A DNA stretch of 64,000 bases, from the NCBI GenBank assembly GCA_027704905.1, contig CM051016.1:13455001-13519000 (forward strand), in the 5' to 3' direction. The notes beneath the pieces are model-generated. The model saw only the letters and a list, made by a program, of their open reading frames with translations. It was not told the DNA's origin and ran no database searches. Below are positions 1 to 22,814 of this stretch, one piece after another. Position 1 is the stretch's first letter, and every line of letters begins with the position of its first letter. Both the position numbers and the translations under genes were made by a program. The stretch comes from Muraenolepis orangiensis (Eukaryota; Chordata; Actinopteri; Gadiformes; Muraenolepididae).

Positions 1-11300
<11,300 letters not shown>

Positions 11301-11353
11301 AAATTGGCAATATTAATCTGAGGTTTATGCTAAAAATATATTCTCAAATTGTA

Positions 11354-11391
<38 letters not shown>

Positions 11392-12266
11392 TGAGAGTGT
11401 GTTTTGGAGGAGAGAGAGAGACTTGAGAAATGAATTGGGAGAAAGTGTGTGTGTGTGTGTGTTTAAATACAGAATGACGATTCGTTGTTTGGCTCTCTCG
11501 CGAGATCAAGGTGTGAGGGAACCGTCCAGAACGCAGGTTTGTTTTGGTGGACGTGCAGAACCGAACCGGTGAGTGGATTCATGTGTTCTGGTACCGGAGG
11601 AGGAGTGGTACAACGTTACTTAACTAACGTTGTAGGGCTCCTATACCGTTCTAGGGCTCGGTCGGTGTGCCTACTAGTGTGCATGTTTACGAGTTGCGAC
11701 CAGCAAGTTGCTCACAGTTATTCAAGTTACCGCTCTGGGCTGGCGCTAGAGCCGGTTCGCAGTTGGTTCTGGCGAACCGTAAAGCCCCGGGCGTCTTCTC
11801 ATTAGGAACGGGTGCTCCGCTCCTTTCCTCGGGAGCGAACCCCCCCCCCCCCCCCCCACCCATTTTGGTGCGATCGTGCTCGGATTCGACCCCGAATGGC
11901 TAGTGAGAACCGGTTGCGTTCCCACCAACATTTTCTTCCGAGAGAGCCACGTCATGACGTCACTGTTAACGGCTGTTGACGTCTCTGCTTTCCCAGCAAC
12001 GCTAAGCGCCAACTTCACACAACAGTGACGGACTCCATGACGTCTGTGAAGGTGTTGCTCCTGGCTCTGAGGCTCCATGGGAATAGAAACAGGGCTGGTC
12101 CAACTCAGTCTTTAGTGCTATGGACGCGTTTACGTTGAAGCCCTTTGAGACTAACTGTGATTAAGAGCTATACAAATAAAATGGACTTGACGTTAGAGCT
12201 GCATTAATAGAGTACTTCAACAGAAGGGACCATTTGCCTTTTCTTCTTCAAAACGGTCATCTTGTC

Positions 12267-12957
12267 AGTGGTGAAGCGTCAGGGCCTTCAAGGTATTCAG
12301 AGAAGACCCTGGAACTCTCAGATGAAACAAAAATACAAATCGAATTGTATTAATAAAATGTAATACAATTTAAATATAATGAATAAATGAGAACCGTATG
12401 TGTTGTTATCAGTTATATTACAGTGTTATGTTGATTTGTTTGTCTTTCTCGGTCCATGCATTTGAGTGGTTTTGTGTTGGAAAAACAATGCAACCAATCA
12501 GATATTTTTCTGGGTTGCTGAGAAGAATATCCTTCAACCAAAGTATTCCCGATTACTTTGGCCCTTAGACTGAACGAGAGCGTACGTTTGGATTGACAAT
12601 TTGATCAACCAATCATATAGTGATTTGTAGCCAATGGGCGTATCCTTTCAGATTTCCCCACAGGTCCATAGTGTGCTAGAAGGTATACTGGCTCGAGAGT
12701 AGTGCTACGTTGTTTTTTTTTTCTACGTAGGTTTTTAACGTTGAAATGGCAACAGGTGAAGATGATGTTGTTGCGGAATTGTTGTTAGTACCCTTTTCAA
12801 GACGACCATTCAGTGAAAAGATGGACATTATAAAAATGTTGTAACGATCCCCGTCACCACTGCATCTGTGGAAAGGACATTTTAATATTATAAAAACATG
12901 GAGGAACACAACAGGACAATCCCGACTCACTGCATTAGCTTCCATAGCTATTGAAAG
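12267..12957 (+). pseudogene. hAT transposase remnant, ZMYM1-like, internally deleted
   Basis: Starts with a hAT-like end, CAGTGGTGAAGCG. From 12746 the frame reads a start typical of ZMYM1-like hAT proteins (ATGGCAACAGGTGAAGATG, then VPFSRRPFSEKMDI). It jumps at once to the C-terminal dimerisation region, with IPVTTASVER-like residues in broken frame and TTGQSRLTALASIAIE near 12905-12955. The whole middle, including the DDE core, is missing, so no transposase can be made. Confidence 0.6.
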
Positions 12958-13690
12958 TAGAGGTGGGACGATCGATCGGCTTCCGATCATTATCGGCCGA
13001 TTTTGAAGAAAAATGCGCAATCGGAGAATGCCGATCTTGCTTTAATGTTGCCGATTTCATAGCCGATCCTGCACGTGAGAAACACGTGAGCTCATCCCTT
13101 TACCAGCGAGTAAAACACGTGGGGCCCCGCCTCTTTTCTAAACGGAGTGATACTCGCCCTGCCTCAATGTCAGCGGTGTCTGCAGTGTGGAGTTTCTTCA
13201 AAGTGTGTGATACTGATGTAACATTTGCCATCTGTAATGTGTGCAAAGAGAAAATATCTCGTGGAAAAATTCAACACGACAAATTTAAGACACCTGAAAA
13301 GCCAGCGCAGCATGGCGAGTTTGTTAAACTGACCGCGGAGAACGAGAAAAAGAAAGGAGAGAAAACACCACAGCGGCTGCTGACACAACCCACTTTAGAG
13401 AGCACACATGCATATAGCCGTGATAGTGGGAAAGCCAAGGCGATCACAACAAAAAGTGATGGAATTCATAGCGCTGGATGATCAGCCATTTAGCGTGGTT
13501 GAAGATGTGGGATTCAGACGACTGCTCGCACACATTGAGCCACGCTACACCCTCCCATCTCGCAGGCATCTTGTTGACGTTGCCCTCCCCGAGCTCCAGG
13601 CAGTGCACTCGCACATTGATGGCCTTCTGATGGAAAATTTGTCATTTGTAAATTTGTATTTCTTTTGCATAATGCAGATATGATATGCAA
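12958..13690 (+). pseudogene. BED-finger hAT transposase fragment
   Basis: The frame from 13167 reads SAVWSFFKVCDTDVTFAICN then VCKEKISRG, a BED zinc finger with CxxC but an altered His side. After a run of degraded codons it continues KLTAENEKKKGEKTPQRLL. A frameshift near 13455 is followed by VMEFIALDDQPFSVVEDVGF and then RRHLVDVALPEL, the usual order of ZBED-type hAT transposases. The protein stops before the catalytic core. The stretch GGTGGGACGATCGATCGGC at 12962 may be its 5' end. Confidence 0.65.
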
Positions 13691-14984
13691 GGCATATGTC
13701 TTTTATTTTGACTCTTATTTTCTTTACATTTCTTACTTAGTTTGCGTTTCAAGCAGTACAAGCAAGTTCCAAGCAAGTTGAGTATTTGAATGCACCATTT
13801 GTCATTTGTAAATTTGTTTTTCTTTATACTATAGTTTGTAAAAGAGCGATCTGCTCATTATCACATCAATGTTATGTTCCTATCATCAGAAATGAGGAGC
13901 TATGATTGCTAGGCTTCTGTTAGCCTTGATAACAATGTCAGGATGCTACTTTCTAAAAACAGTAAAGTCTAATGGGGTCATGTTTTAATGCACTTTTCTC
14001 TTGTTTTAGTTGTTTATGGAGTCGTCTTCCCTGGACAATGTCGATGCGGAGCTACCGCCCCCACTGGGCTGCAGCTCGCCCAGGAGCCCCTCGGAGCCCT
14101 ATTAACATTGACTTATTACACTGCACTCTACACTTTTACATTTTGTGATTACTGTATATTGTGTATTTAATGTTTTTTTTTTTTTAATAAAAAAATTCTA
14201 AATATAAATGTCCGCTTCATTATGCTTTATCAACCGAGAAACATAATACAAGATGACAGTTTTGAAGAAGAAAAGGCAAATGGTCCCTTCTGTTTAAGTA
14301 CTCTACTATTAATGCAGCTCTAACGTCATGTCCATTTTATTTGTATAGTCCTTTATCACAGTTAAGGGCTTCAACGTAATCGCGTCCATAGCACTAAAGA
14401 CGAGCAGCTCAACGCGTTGGACCAGCCGTGTTTGTAGCCTCAAAGCCAGGAGCAACACTTTTATCTACATCATGTAATCCACCGCTGTTGTGGAAGTTGG
14501 CGCTAGCGTTGCTGGGAAAGCAGAGACGTTAACAGTGACGTCATGGCGTCGCTTTCTCGGCGAAAAAGTCGGTGGAAACGCAAACCGGTTCTTAGACGGC
14601 TCGCCAGTTGAACCAACTGCGAACCGGCTCTAGTGCCATCCGAGAGCTAGAACTAGGCTTGCGTTGGTGGAAACGAGGCATGAGCAAGTGTGTGGGTTAA
14701 AGCAGCCCCACTGAGACTAATTGGACTGGTTTAAGCAGCCTCACCTGTCCTCAGTCAGACTGTCCTGATTAGACTCTGGGGCTGCACACCTGTGGTGCAT
14801 GAGAGCAATCAATCAAGGCAGGTTAAACCAGCCACCCGGCCTGCTCAGCCGGTAGCATCTTGCCAACTCTCAAATAAACCAACATTATATATTCCACACA
14901 CACACACACACAGGAGGATATAATAAATGTCTACATTCACCATGCACAAACAAACCTATTGGTTGGGTTCAATGTCTTAAATCA

Positions 14985-15148
14985 ACGTGTGTGTGTGTGT
15001 GTGTGTGTGTGCTGAATGTAGACAATATTTCAAATAGAGATGTATGTTATGTCAATACATTTCTACAGGTGTACGCATGTGATGTTTATTTAAACTTAAG
15101 TATCCTCATCATTGGTTTGTACGCTAAACCTGCCCTTGTTTCCTAGGT
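14985..15148 (+). repeat. Partial duplication of the last slc24a4 intron
   Basis: The stretch GTCAATACATTTCTACAGG, then TGTACGCATGTGAT and TCATCATTGGTTTGTACGC, matches 10213-10300 nearly base for base, including the preceding (TG)n and GCTGAATGTAGAC. The match ends at the splice acceptor: the copy has TTTCCTAGG where the gene has TTTCCAGG, and the exon itself is not copied. It is non-coding. Confidence 0.85.
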
Positions 15149-15239
15149 GAGCTATGCTGACTGTTGCTAGAGTTGCTAGATGTTCCGGTGTGTTCTTCAG
15201 GAGCATCGCTACGTCTGCCATGGATTTAGGTGTGTATTT

Positions 15240-15255
15240 GTGTCCCTCTCTCTCA

Positions 15256-15296
<41 letters not shown>
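15240..15296 (+). repeat. (CT)/(CA)n microsatellite
   Basis: A short CT-rich lead followed by about 20 CA units, just outside the 6.8-kb transposon. Confidence 0.85.
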
Positions 15297-15299
<3 letters not shown>

Positions 15300-15695
15300 T
15301 TTAATGTTTTGATTCTTTTACTTTGCGCAAATGAAATCCTGGGGAGTAAACAAGTTAGTCTGGTATGGAGTAAAAGTGTAATTTAGCTAATGGCTATGAT
15401 TGGGTCTTTTAAAGCTTCTAGCCATGAGGAGGACGGTAATCAGCGGTCCTGTCTACGTCGAGCACTGCCTTGCTATTTGGACGACTCAACAAAGTAGACT
15501 TTAATCGTTCTCTTTGGTTCCACTTTCTTTCTTCTTCCAGTCCTCTTGCTACAAAGTATGGAAGCCCGTTAACGCCACTTGGAAGAAAAAAAAAGTTATG
15601 AGATACTATCTCATAATTATAAGAACATTATTAAGAACAGAGTAATAATTATCATTCTCACACAGCAAATGAGAACATTATGAAACAAACTACAG

Positions 15696-15839
<144 letters not shown>

Positions 15840-15926
15840 CACACACACACAGCAAGCACTTGTACTTCATTCAAACACACACACACACACACAGCATGTT
15901 GGTACCCATTGACAACTCACATAAGC

Positions 15927-17755
15927 CTAATGGGAAGGTTGCGCCTGTCTCTGTGAACACAGTCCTTTCATGTCTGGGGCAATCGATGTCCACTTCAGTC
16001 TCAGGTCTGGCTCAGCATCCAGCCTGCGTCTGTATTTGGTTTTGATGACCGCAAGTGAAGAGAAGCCTTTCTCGCACAGATATGTGCTCGCAAAAGGAAG
16101 AAGAAAGCGCACAGCTTTGTCAGACAGGGCAGGGTATTCTCTGTGTTGCTTTATCCATAAGTCCAACTCTATTAAACTCTCCTGCTCAGCCACAATTAAG
16201 TCCTTTGGCAGTTCAGAGGCTTCCATGTTGAATGGGCTTCTCATCTAGCCGTTGGCTTTGGTCACTGGGAAATACTGGCGGAACTGTTGTCTGAGCGAGA
16301 CGAGGTGTGCAACCATGTTGCCTCACTCCATCAAGGATCAGCTCGTTGTTGGACAGAAAGCTCTCTAAAGCGGGGAAAGCGGAAACATCACCTGCCTTGA
16401 CTTTGATTTCAAACAACTCCAACTTTTTCAGCATTGCGTTGATTTTGTCCTGAACATCAAACACATTAATGGAGAGTCCCTGTAGTCCCAAATTCAGGTG
16501 TTTAAACGGGAGAACATGTCTGACAGGTATGCCAGCTGACTGAGCCCCATTGTATCAACAAACACATCTGAAAAGGAGAAGTTTTTCTCCTGTAAGAAAA
16601 TGTTGACCCCTTTGTGCAATTCAAAAAGCCTCGAAAGCAGTTTTCCTATTGATAGCCATTTTACCTCTGTATGGAGCAAGAGTTGGCCATGCTCGCTGCC
16701 CATCTTATCACAGAGCACTTGGAATAGGTGAGACTGCATCAGTCGGGCCTTTTATGAAGTTCACAGTTTTCACAGCAGAGTCATCGGGCGTCTCCGCTGC
16801 CACCTGAATCCGAGCTGCTACTCCGCTGTGGCGGCCGGTCATAGCCCTCGCGCCCTCGTCCGTGCAGACTCCAACACACCTTTTCCATTCAAGCCCATTC
16901 TCTTGCACAAACGCAAGCTGAGCTGCACCATCATGTTCATATCCGACGTAAACCATCAAATTGGCCAAATCTGCAACATCGGTAGTCTCGTCCAGCTGGA
17001 TGGAATAATAGTGACTACTTTTAATGCGCTCAATCAGAGTCTTTTTAACATCATCTGACATGGCTCCTATTCTCCGTGACACCGTGTCGCTTGAAAGCGG
17101 CACCAAGTTTAACTCTGTGGCAGCCTTCACGCCACACATGATTTTTGTCATCTCTTTGGCTAATGGTAGACAGTTGTCGCCAATTGTGTGTGGCTTACCG
17201 GCTTTCGCTATGCGGAGGCTGGCACGATACGTGAGGTGGATTCCCCACTTGCGCTGCTGACAGAGCCACTAGCAGTACATGTGCCGATGTTTTCAGCGCT
17301 GCTAGCACTGAAAAGGCGTTGTGGCTGTGAATACTGCTCATACGCTGCTTGCGCTCACTGTCCTTGTTAAACTTCATTGCTGCTGGAAATATTCTCCTCC
17401 ACACTTCTCTTTTGAATACCTCCCGTTTTGAGCCACTTTTGCAACATCCCTCGGCTTTCTTGTCATCACTAGCTTGCTTGTAACGTTAGCTAATCGTGCA
17501 CGCGCAACAGGTAGTATACGTGTGTTCATCAGAAACAAACATTTATTTAGTTTCTAAATCTAAATAAATGTAGAACTTATTTTAAACCCCAATTTCAATT
17601 ATCTCAAGCTTATTTTCATTCGTAGTAGTATTTTGATAGTATTTCTGTACAACATGTTTAACATCATTTTTTTTTTAAACATTGAGATTCCGGGGTACCA
17701 CCAGCAGGGGGCGCAAGTACCACCAGTGGTACACGTACCACAGGTTGAGAATGGC
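15927..17755 (-). pseudogene. hAT transposase remnant (ZBED5/SCND3-like)
   Basis: The 5' end on the minus strand reads CAGCCATTCTCAACCTG at 17755, a hAT-type terminus. Protein pieces follow in order: SERKQRMSSIHSHNAFSVLA (about 17340), AKAGKPHTIGDNCLPLAKEM-like codons (about 17180), IKSSHYYSIQLDETTDVADL (about 17000), CVGVCTDEGARAMTGR (about 16860), MGSEHGQLLLHTEVKWLS (about 16690), and the C-terminal YLCEKGFSSLAVIKTKYRRR (about 16060). Frameshifts separate the pieces and there is no 3' terminal repeat; the left side stops at a CT/CA microsatellite. The order matches cellular ZBED5-like and hAT transposases. The copy is inactive and lies inside the 6.8-kb transposon. Confidence 0.82.
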
Positions 17756-18291
17756 TGGAATAGACCCTGCGAGTAAAGATAGTAGAGTGGGGAAAATAAC
17801 CTAGCGTGAGAGGCATGGCTCATCCCGGTTACTGTGGATATAACACTCAACCTCTACCGGTCCCTCGAGGGACTGATGTATGGTGTTGTATGTATGTATG
17901 GTGTAGAGGCTGCTTCTGGTAGGCCTAAATGTAAATGTTTCAATGTCACTGCAGCAATTATCATGGTACATTAAGCAGCAAAACGAAAAACTGTAGTGAT
18001 AAACTTGATAGGACAGAGGAAACTCTCCAGTTGCGTGACAGGTGACACAGAACTTTTAGTTCTGATGGAGCTCAGTATTTATCAGGAGTATGTCTGCTTT
18101 ACTGCAAACTGCTTTACTCCAAACTAGTTCACTGTATGAATCTGGGGTGCATTTCTCGAAAGCGGCGTTGAGCAACCACCGTCGTAACTGTGGAGAGAGA
18201 GCGTTCAAAATGATAGTGTGCATAACAGCTGATCTTTTGGATGTGTATAACAACACAGGACATCAATAAACATGTGTCCAAACTCCATTCT
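17756..18291. other. No gene recognised
   Basis: Inner part of the 6.8-kb transposon between the hAT remnant and the LINE. No protein similarity or bounded repeat is seen. Confidence 0.5.
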
Positions 18292-18304
18292 CTGAATCTG
18301 GAAC

Positions 18305-20061
18305 CCTCTTCTTCTCCCACTTATCCGTAATCGGGTCGCGGAGGTAGCAGCTTCAGCAGGGGACTCCAAACTTCCCTCTCCCTGGCAACATCGACTAGCT
18401 CTGACTGGGGGATCCCAAGGTGTTCCCAGGCCAGTGTGGAGATGTAATCACCCCATCTGTACCTCGGTCTGCCCCGTGGTCTCTTCCCAGTTGGATGTGC
18501 CTGGAAAACCTCCCTCGGGAGGCGATCAGGAAGCATCCTTACTAGATGCCCGAACCACCTCAACTGGCTCCTTTCTACGCAAAGGAGCAGCGGCTGAGTA
18601 ATGTGATACCCCTGTAACTGGCACACACCCTCTGGTCACCCTTTTTGAACAGGGGTACCACCACCCCTGTTTGCCACTCCTCAGGCACTGTCCCAGACTT
18701 CCACGCAATGTTGAAAAGACGTGTCATCCACGACAGCCCTCAACACCCAGAGCCTTTAGCATTTCTGGACGGATCTCATCAACCCCTGGGGCTTTGCCAC
18801 TGCGGAGATGTTTGACGACCGCAGTGACTTCCTCCAGGGAGATTGATGTTTGCCGTCCTTCACCCTCCAGCTCTGTCTCTACCATTGAGGGTGTAGTTGG
18901 GTTAAGAAGTTCCTCAAAGTGTTCTTTCCACCGCCCGATCATCCTCCTCAGTTGAGGTCAGCAATGTCCCACCCTTACTGTACACAGCTTGGATGGATCC
19001 ACGCTTCCCCCTCCTGAGGCGCCGGATTGTTTGCCAGAAACGCTTTGATGCCGACTGAAAGTCCTTCTCCATGGCTTCTCCGAATTCCTCCCACACCCGC
19101 TGCTTTGCCTCCGCTACAGCCGAGGCTGCCGTCCTCTTGGCCTGTCAATACCTCGCAACTGAGTCCGGAGTCTCACAGGCTAACATTGCCCGGAAGGCCT
19201 CCTTCTTCAGCCGGACGGCTTCCCTGACCACCTGTGTCCACCACGAAGTCCGAGGGTTGCCGCCCCTTGAAGCACCAATGACCTTGGCGGGATATTCCGA
19301 ACTGTTAGGCACAAACATTAGTCAGAGGTTTCCCTTCCATGACCCTAAGGCGTAGGGAGGCGACCCTATCGTCCACCGGGGTAAACTCCAACAAAGCGGC
19401 ACTCAGCCGGGGACTTGTGAGTATCCCCACACCCGCCCGGCGCCTCACACCCTGAGCAACTCCAGAGAAGGAAAGAGTCCAACCCCTATCCAGGAGTTTA
19501 GTTCCAGAGCCAGTGCTGTGCGTAGAGGTAAGCCCCACCAGATCTAATTGGTAGCGCTCCACCTCCCGCACAAGCTCAGGCTCCTTCCCCCCCAGAGAGG
19601 TGACATTCCACGTCCCCAAAGCCAGTCTCTGTTGGCTGGGTTTGGTCCGTCAAGGCCCCCTGCCTTCACTACCTCCTAACTGGCAGTGCACCCGACCCCA
19701 GCGGTTCTTCCCGTAGGTGGTGGGTCCGCGGGAAGGAGAAGTGGCCACGTTGCTTTTTCGGGCTATGCCCGACCGGGCTCCGTGGCTAACCCGGCCACCA
19801 GGCGCTCGCTGACAGGCCCTCTTTCCGGGCCTGGCTCCGGAAAGGGGCCCCAGGCTTCCTCTGGGCAGGGTATCGTCACTTCTACTTGTTTGGTTCAAAG
19901 ACCCTAGTGGACAAACATTCTTAGTCTGGCCCCTCCCCTGAGACCAATCTGCCATGGGAGACCCTACCAGGAGCACTAGGCTCCAGACAACACAGCTCTC
20001 AGGTTCACAGGGACACCCAAACCTCTCCACCACGATAAGGTGATGGATCCCGGAGAGGAAC
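18305..20061 (-). mobile_element. APE-type LINE with both ends but two internal deletions
   Basis: Flanked by the 13-bp direct repeat CTGAATCTGGAAC (18292-18304 and 20062-20074). The minus strand starts with a leader (CATCACCTTATCGTGGTGG) and reads the endonuclease N-terminus (MGTWNVTSLGGKEPELVREV, about 19619). It breaks at TNVCA, resumes at WEEFGEAMEKDFQSASKRFW (about 19090), continues to the RT start (VVKHLRSGKAPGVDEIRPE, about 18810, then a VVPLFKKG-like stretch), and jumps to the C-terminal end RSQLRWFGHLVRM (about 18570). The endonuclease core and the RT palm with FADD are absent. The family is common in fish; I would place it near RTE/Rex elements but am not certain. Confidence 0.78.
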
Positions 20062-20251
20062 CTGAATCTGGAACTTCTCATTTATATCCTCAGCAACAGG
20101 CTTTTTAACTGCTGATGACATTCAGTGTGTTTAAGTACACAGACTGAATATTTAACTATCCAGATCAAACTATCTTTCTAACTATCCAGACCAGATCTGT
20201 GGTTAGCACATAATATTTACAATATTTAAGACACCTAAGTGGGAATTTGAA

Positions 20252-20257
20252 CACACA

Positions 20258-20297
<40 letters not shown>
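20252..20297 (+). repeat. (CA)n microsatellite
   Basis: CA units with one interruption, between the internally deleted LINE and the hAT MITE. Confidence 0.88.
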
Positions 20298-20300
<3 letters not shown>

Positions 20301-20470
20301 CTGTAATCAAAAGAAAAAATATTTTGGAATACATACAAGTACTTGCTAGTACTACCTTTATGTTTTAGACTCTCAAGACAGACAAGACAGCTGTCTAAGT
20401 ATTATATACAGATCCACTGTTGTAAACATTTGTTAGCTGCAGATTATGCTCAGAAATAAGGTCTACACAT

Positions 20471-20925
20471 TAGGGCTGGGCGATATGGACTTAAAACTAT
20501 ATCACAATATTTCATGGTATTTATTGCGATAACGATAAATGACGATAAATTACCAAAAACAAATTATAATAAATAATAAAAAAATCTTAATCCTTACCAT
20601 CATCAAATACGTAAGGGATAATGAACGGAACGCTCATTAATAAGTCGGTAGTCGGTCCCGACTTATTATGATTTACTTCCGGAGAAAAAAATAGTTCTCC
20701 GAAGTTGAGGCGTTGCTTGGCAACTGGCGCAAACAATTCAGCAATTCTATCAGCAAGTCAGTTTTTTCTGTCAGGAAAAGTGAACGGAACTACTCGCGGA
20801 GTGATATGATAGCCGTGAATAGAAGCCAATTCCAGTGAAAATGCAAACACCAATACTCACAGGATTGTCGCATATGTAAACACATCATTAATTATCGATA
20901 AACGATACGATATGGCACAGCCCTA
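20471..20925. mobile_element. Non-autonomous hAT element (MITE), 455 bp
   Basis: Ends TAGGGCTGGGCGATATGG and (reverse complement) TAGGGCTGTGCCATATCG are inverted repeats. The element is flanked by the perfect 8-bp duplication CTACACAT at 20463-20470 and 20926-20933. There is no coding content. The 8-bp duplication and the GGGCTG termini are the hAT pattern. Confidence 0.92.
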
Positions 20926-21166
20926 CTACACATACATTAAACACATCTTCATCTGGAAAGTCTTTGAACACAGTCTTCCAAGCAGGCTTCAACCTTTTCC
21001 AGGCCGGCGCAGATAGTCCCTGATGCCGTACAGTTGAGGCACTGCATGCATGATGGACGGGCGACCATGAGGACTTTGTTAGTTGTGTACTGGGTGTATC
21101 CTGTGGTTATTCCAAGCCCAATCAACCTAATTTAGGTATTCCTGGCAGGAAAGTTTATTCATTTGA

Positions 21167-22155
21167 TTAATATGTGAATTTATGACATTTTTCAAATATT
21201 TTTTCTGTGAGATGTATGTCATTCAGCATATTTTTATGAACATAGTATGAACACATAGTGTCATCATAATAACTCATAATGTCTCCTGTGACAATTGTGT
21301 ACAATTGTGTCAAGCTCACCTGTATTGTGGGAAGAAAACAAAATTGGACCAACAATTTTTCCAAAAGATAGAAGGTGTCTGCGAAGTGTCCATCCCATCT
21401 CAATTAGTCAAAGAGGTCCATCCCAAACTGGACCCATTCACTACGCAAGGTTAGCCACCACCTCTCAACCCGCTGGTTCCCAGCTTGGACCTAATGTCAC
21501 AACGTCGGTCTCCGGTCGATCCTCCGACAAATGAAGAACCTTTGCATGTCGGCCTATGGACATTTTCTGTTCCTAAATCTACTGGTGTTCTTTTAGGGCA
21601 ACCCTCAGCTTTAATCACCGCCCCCATATAGTAGCCAGCAATGACCCCTGGGTTATTTTTTGTCTTGTAGGCTTGAAGCCATATAAGGCTTCTGGAAAAG
21701 CCATCAATACATCCACTTATTGTCATTCCAAATGGCTTAAGTTTGTCGTGCCATCGATGTGCCAAACATAGTTTGGACCACAGCTATAGTAAACTCGTCT
21801 CCGCAGTCGATTTCTTGACCTCAGGTCAACTCCTTCACTATCTAATAAACGCAACTGTTTCCCTTTCAGTCATAATGTCATTCGTCCAGCATGTTTGGTG
21901 CATCCACCTCTATCCGTGACACTGACCGGAAGTTTCCAGTTGCAGTTGAATGAAAGCTGCCACCTCAGCCACATCCGATTTGTTGTTCCTGCACCAAAGT
22001 TTCTTCTTGCTTAAAATCCTTTCCAGTGTGCGTTTGCTTAGAACAACCCCATGCAATTCAGCCAGTAAAACAAGGATTTCATCATTTGTCAAAACCACGT
22101 TTGAAATATTCCTCAATGTGTTCACGATCCAAGATTGATTATGTTCAATTTCCAT
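21167..22155 (-). pseudogene. Integrase-type (rve/DDE) transposase remnant
   Basis: Minus-strand pieces in order: N-terminal helical region VVLSKRTLERILSKKKLW (about 22050), then GPNYVWHIDG-like codons, DKLKPFGMTISGCIDGFSRS (about 21735), VIAGYYMGAVIKAEGCPKRT (about 21640), DLGTENVHRPTC (about 21560), and a C-terminal AGHF-like DGHFADTFYLLEKLLVQFCF (about 21390). The Asp of CIDGFSR and the Asp of DLGTEN can serve as the first two catalytic residues. The third block is degraded and the frame is broken. This is the likely source gene of the surrounding 6.8-kb transposon. Confidence 0.72.
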
Positions 22156-22559
22156 GCATTGAATAGATCAATTCACACACTGTCTCTTCCTCCGTTATGG
22201 GAGCACGTCTACAATTGTATTTGTGGATATTGGCCCTTTCTCATAGTTATGAGATAACGTAAGTCATAGTTATGAAATATTAAGTCATAATTATGAGATA
22301 GTTAAGTCATAATTATGAGATACTATGTGACTTCTTTTTTTTTCAAGTGGCAGAAACGGGTTTCCATAACAAAGCCACCCAGTTAGGTTTAAAAAGGAAA
22401 ATTATAATTTTTTAGCAGATGCTCGTGTTTAAAGCCAAACACCGCCTTTAATCACTTAGAAAGTCACCACTCGCATTTAACGCCATCATTGACTTCTAAT
22501 GATGTTCTACAAAACCCATCGCAGTCTCATCTGATTTCATTCTATCAATTTCCTTCTAT

Positions 22560-22814
22560 TCGTTCACATCTATTTAATGGGCGGGGTCTATTTTCCCTCC
22601 TGGCTACGTAGCGTCATGGGTGACTAAGGACTGTACCCTATACCTTGCACAGCCTGGAGTGAGGAAATACAAGCTACACAAAGGGGAGGTTTCAGACCAC
22701 ACCCTAACAATCCTCTTGAGTCTTTCCAAACCTGAGTTCATTGGCCGACTTTGAGTTTTATATTATTGCCAAACGCTAAAGTTGTTTGCGATAGAACTCA
22801 TTGGTTTTATTCAA
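22560..22814 (+). promoter_or_regulatory. dglucy: Presumed promoter / 5' UTR region of dglucy
   Basis: The stretch between the transposon end and the first coding exon contains the GC-box-like GGGCGGGG (about 22580), a CRE/ATF-like TAGCGTCA (about 22609) and AT-rich sequence, with no other gene between. The call rests on position and these motifs only. A transcription start site cannot be placed by eye. Confidence 0.35.

Larger units (their letters stand above)
11690..14680. mobile_element. Fold-back (PIF/Harbinger-like) composite with inner hAT remnants
   Basis: The right half (about 13845-14680) matches the right half of the well-bounded element at 58627-60058, including the end GGTGGAAACGAGGCA. 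The left part (about 11738-12262) is an inverted copy of the right-most segment (about 14244-14641): for example GGACCATTTGCC near 12227 faces GGCAAATGGTCC near 14275, and GCCGGTTCGCAGTTGG faces CCAACTGCGAACCGGC. The result is two right ends pointing outwards. The right end is followed by TGA; I cannot fix the left end. Two hAT remnants lie between the arms. Confidence 0.6.
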
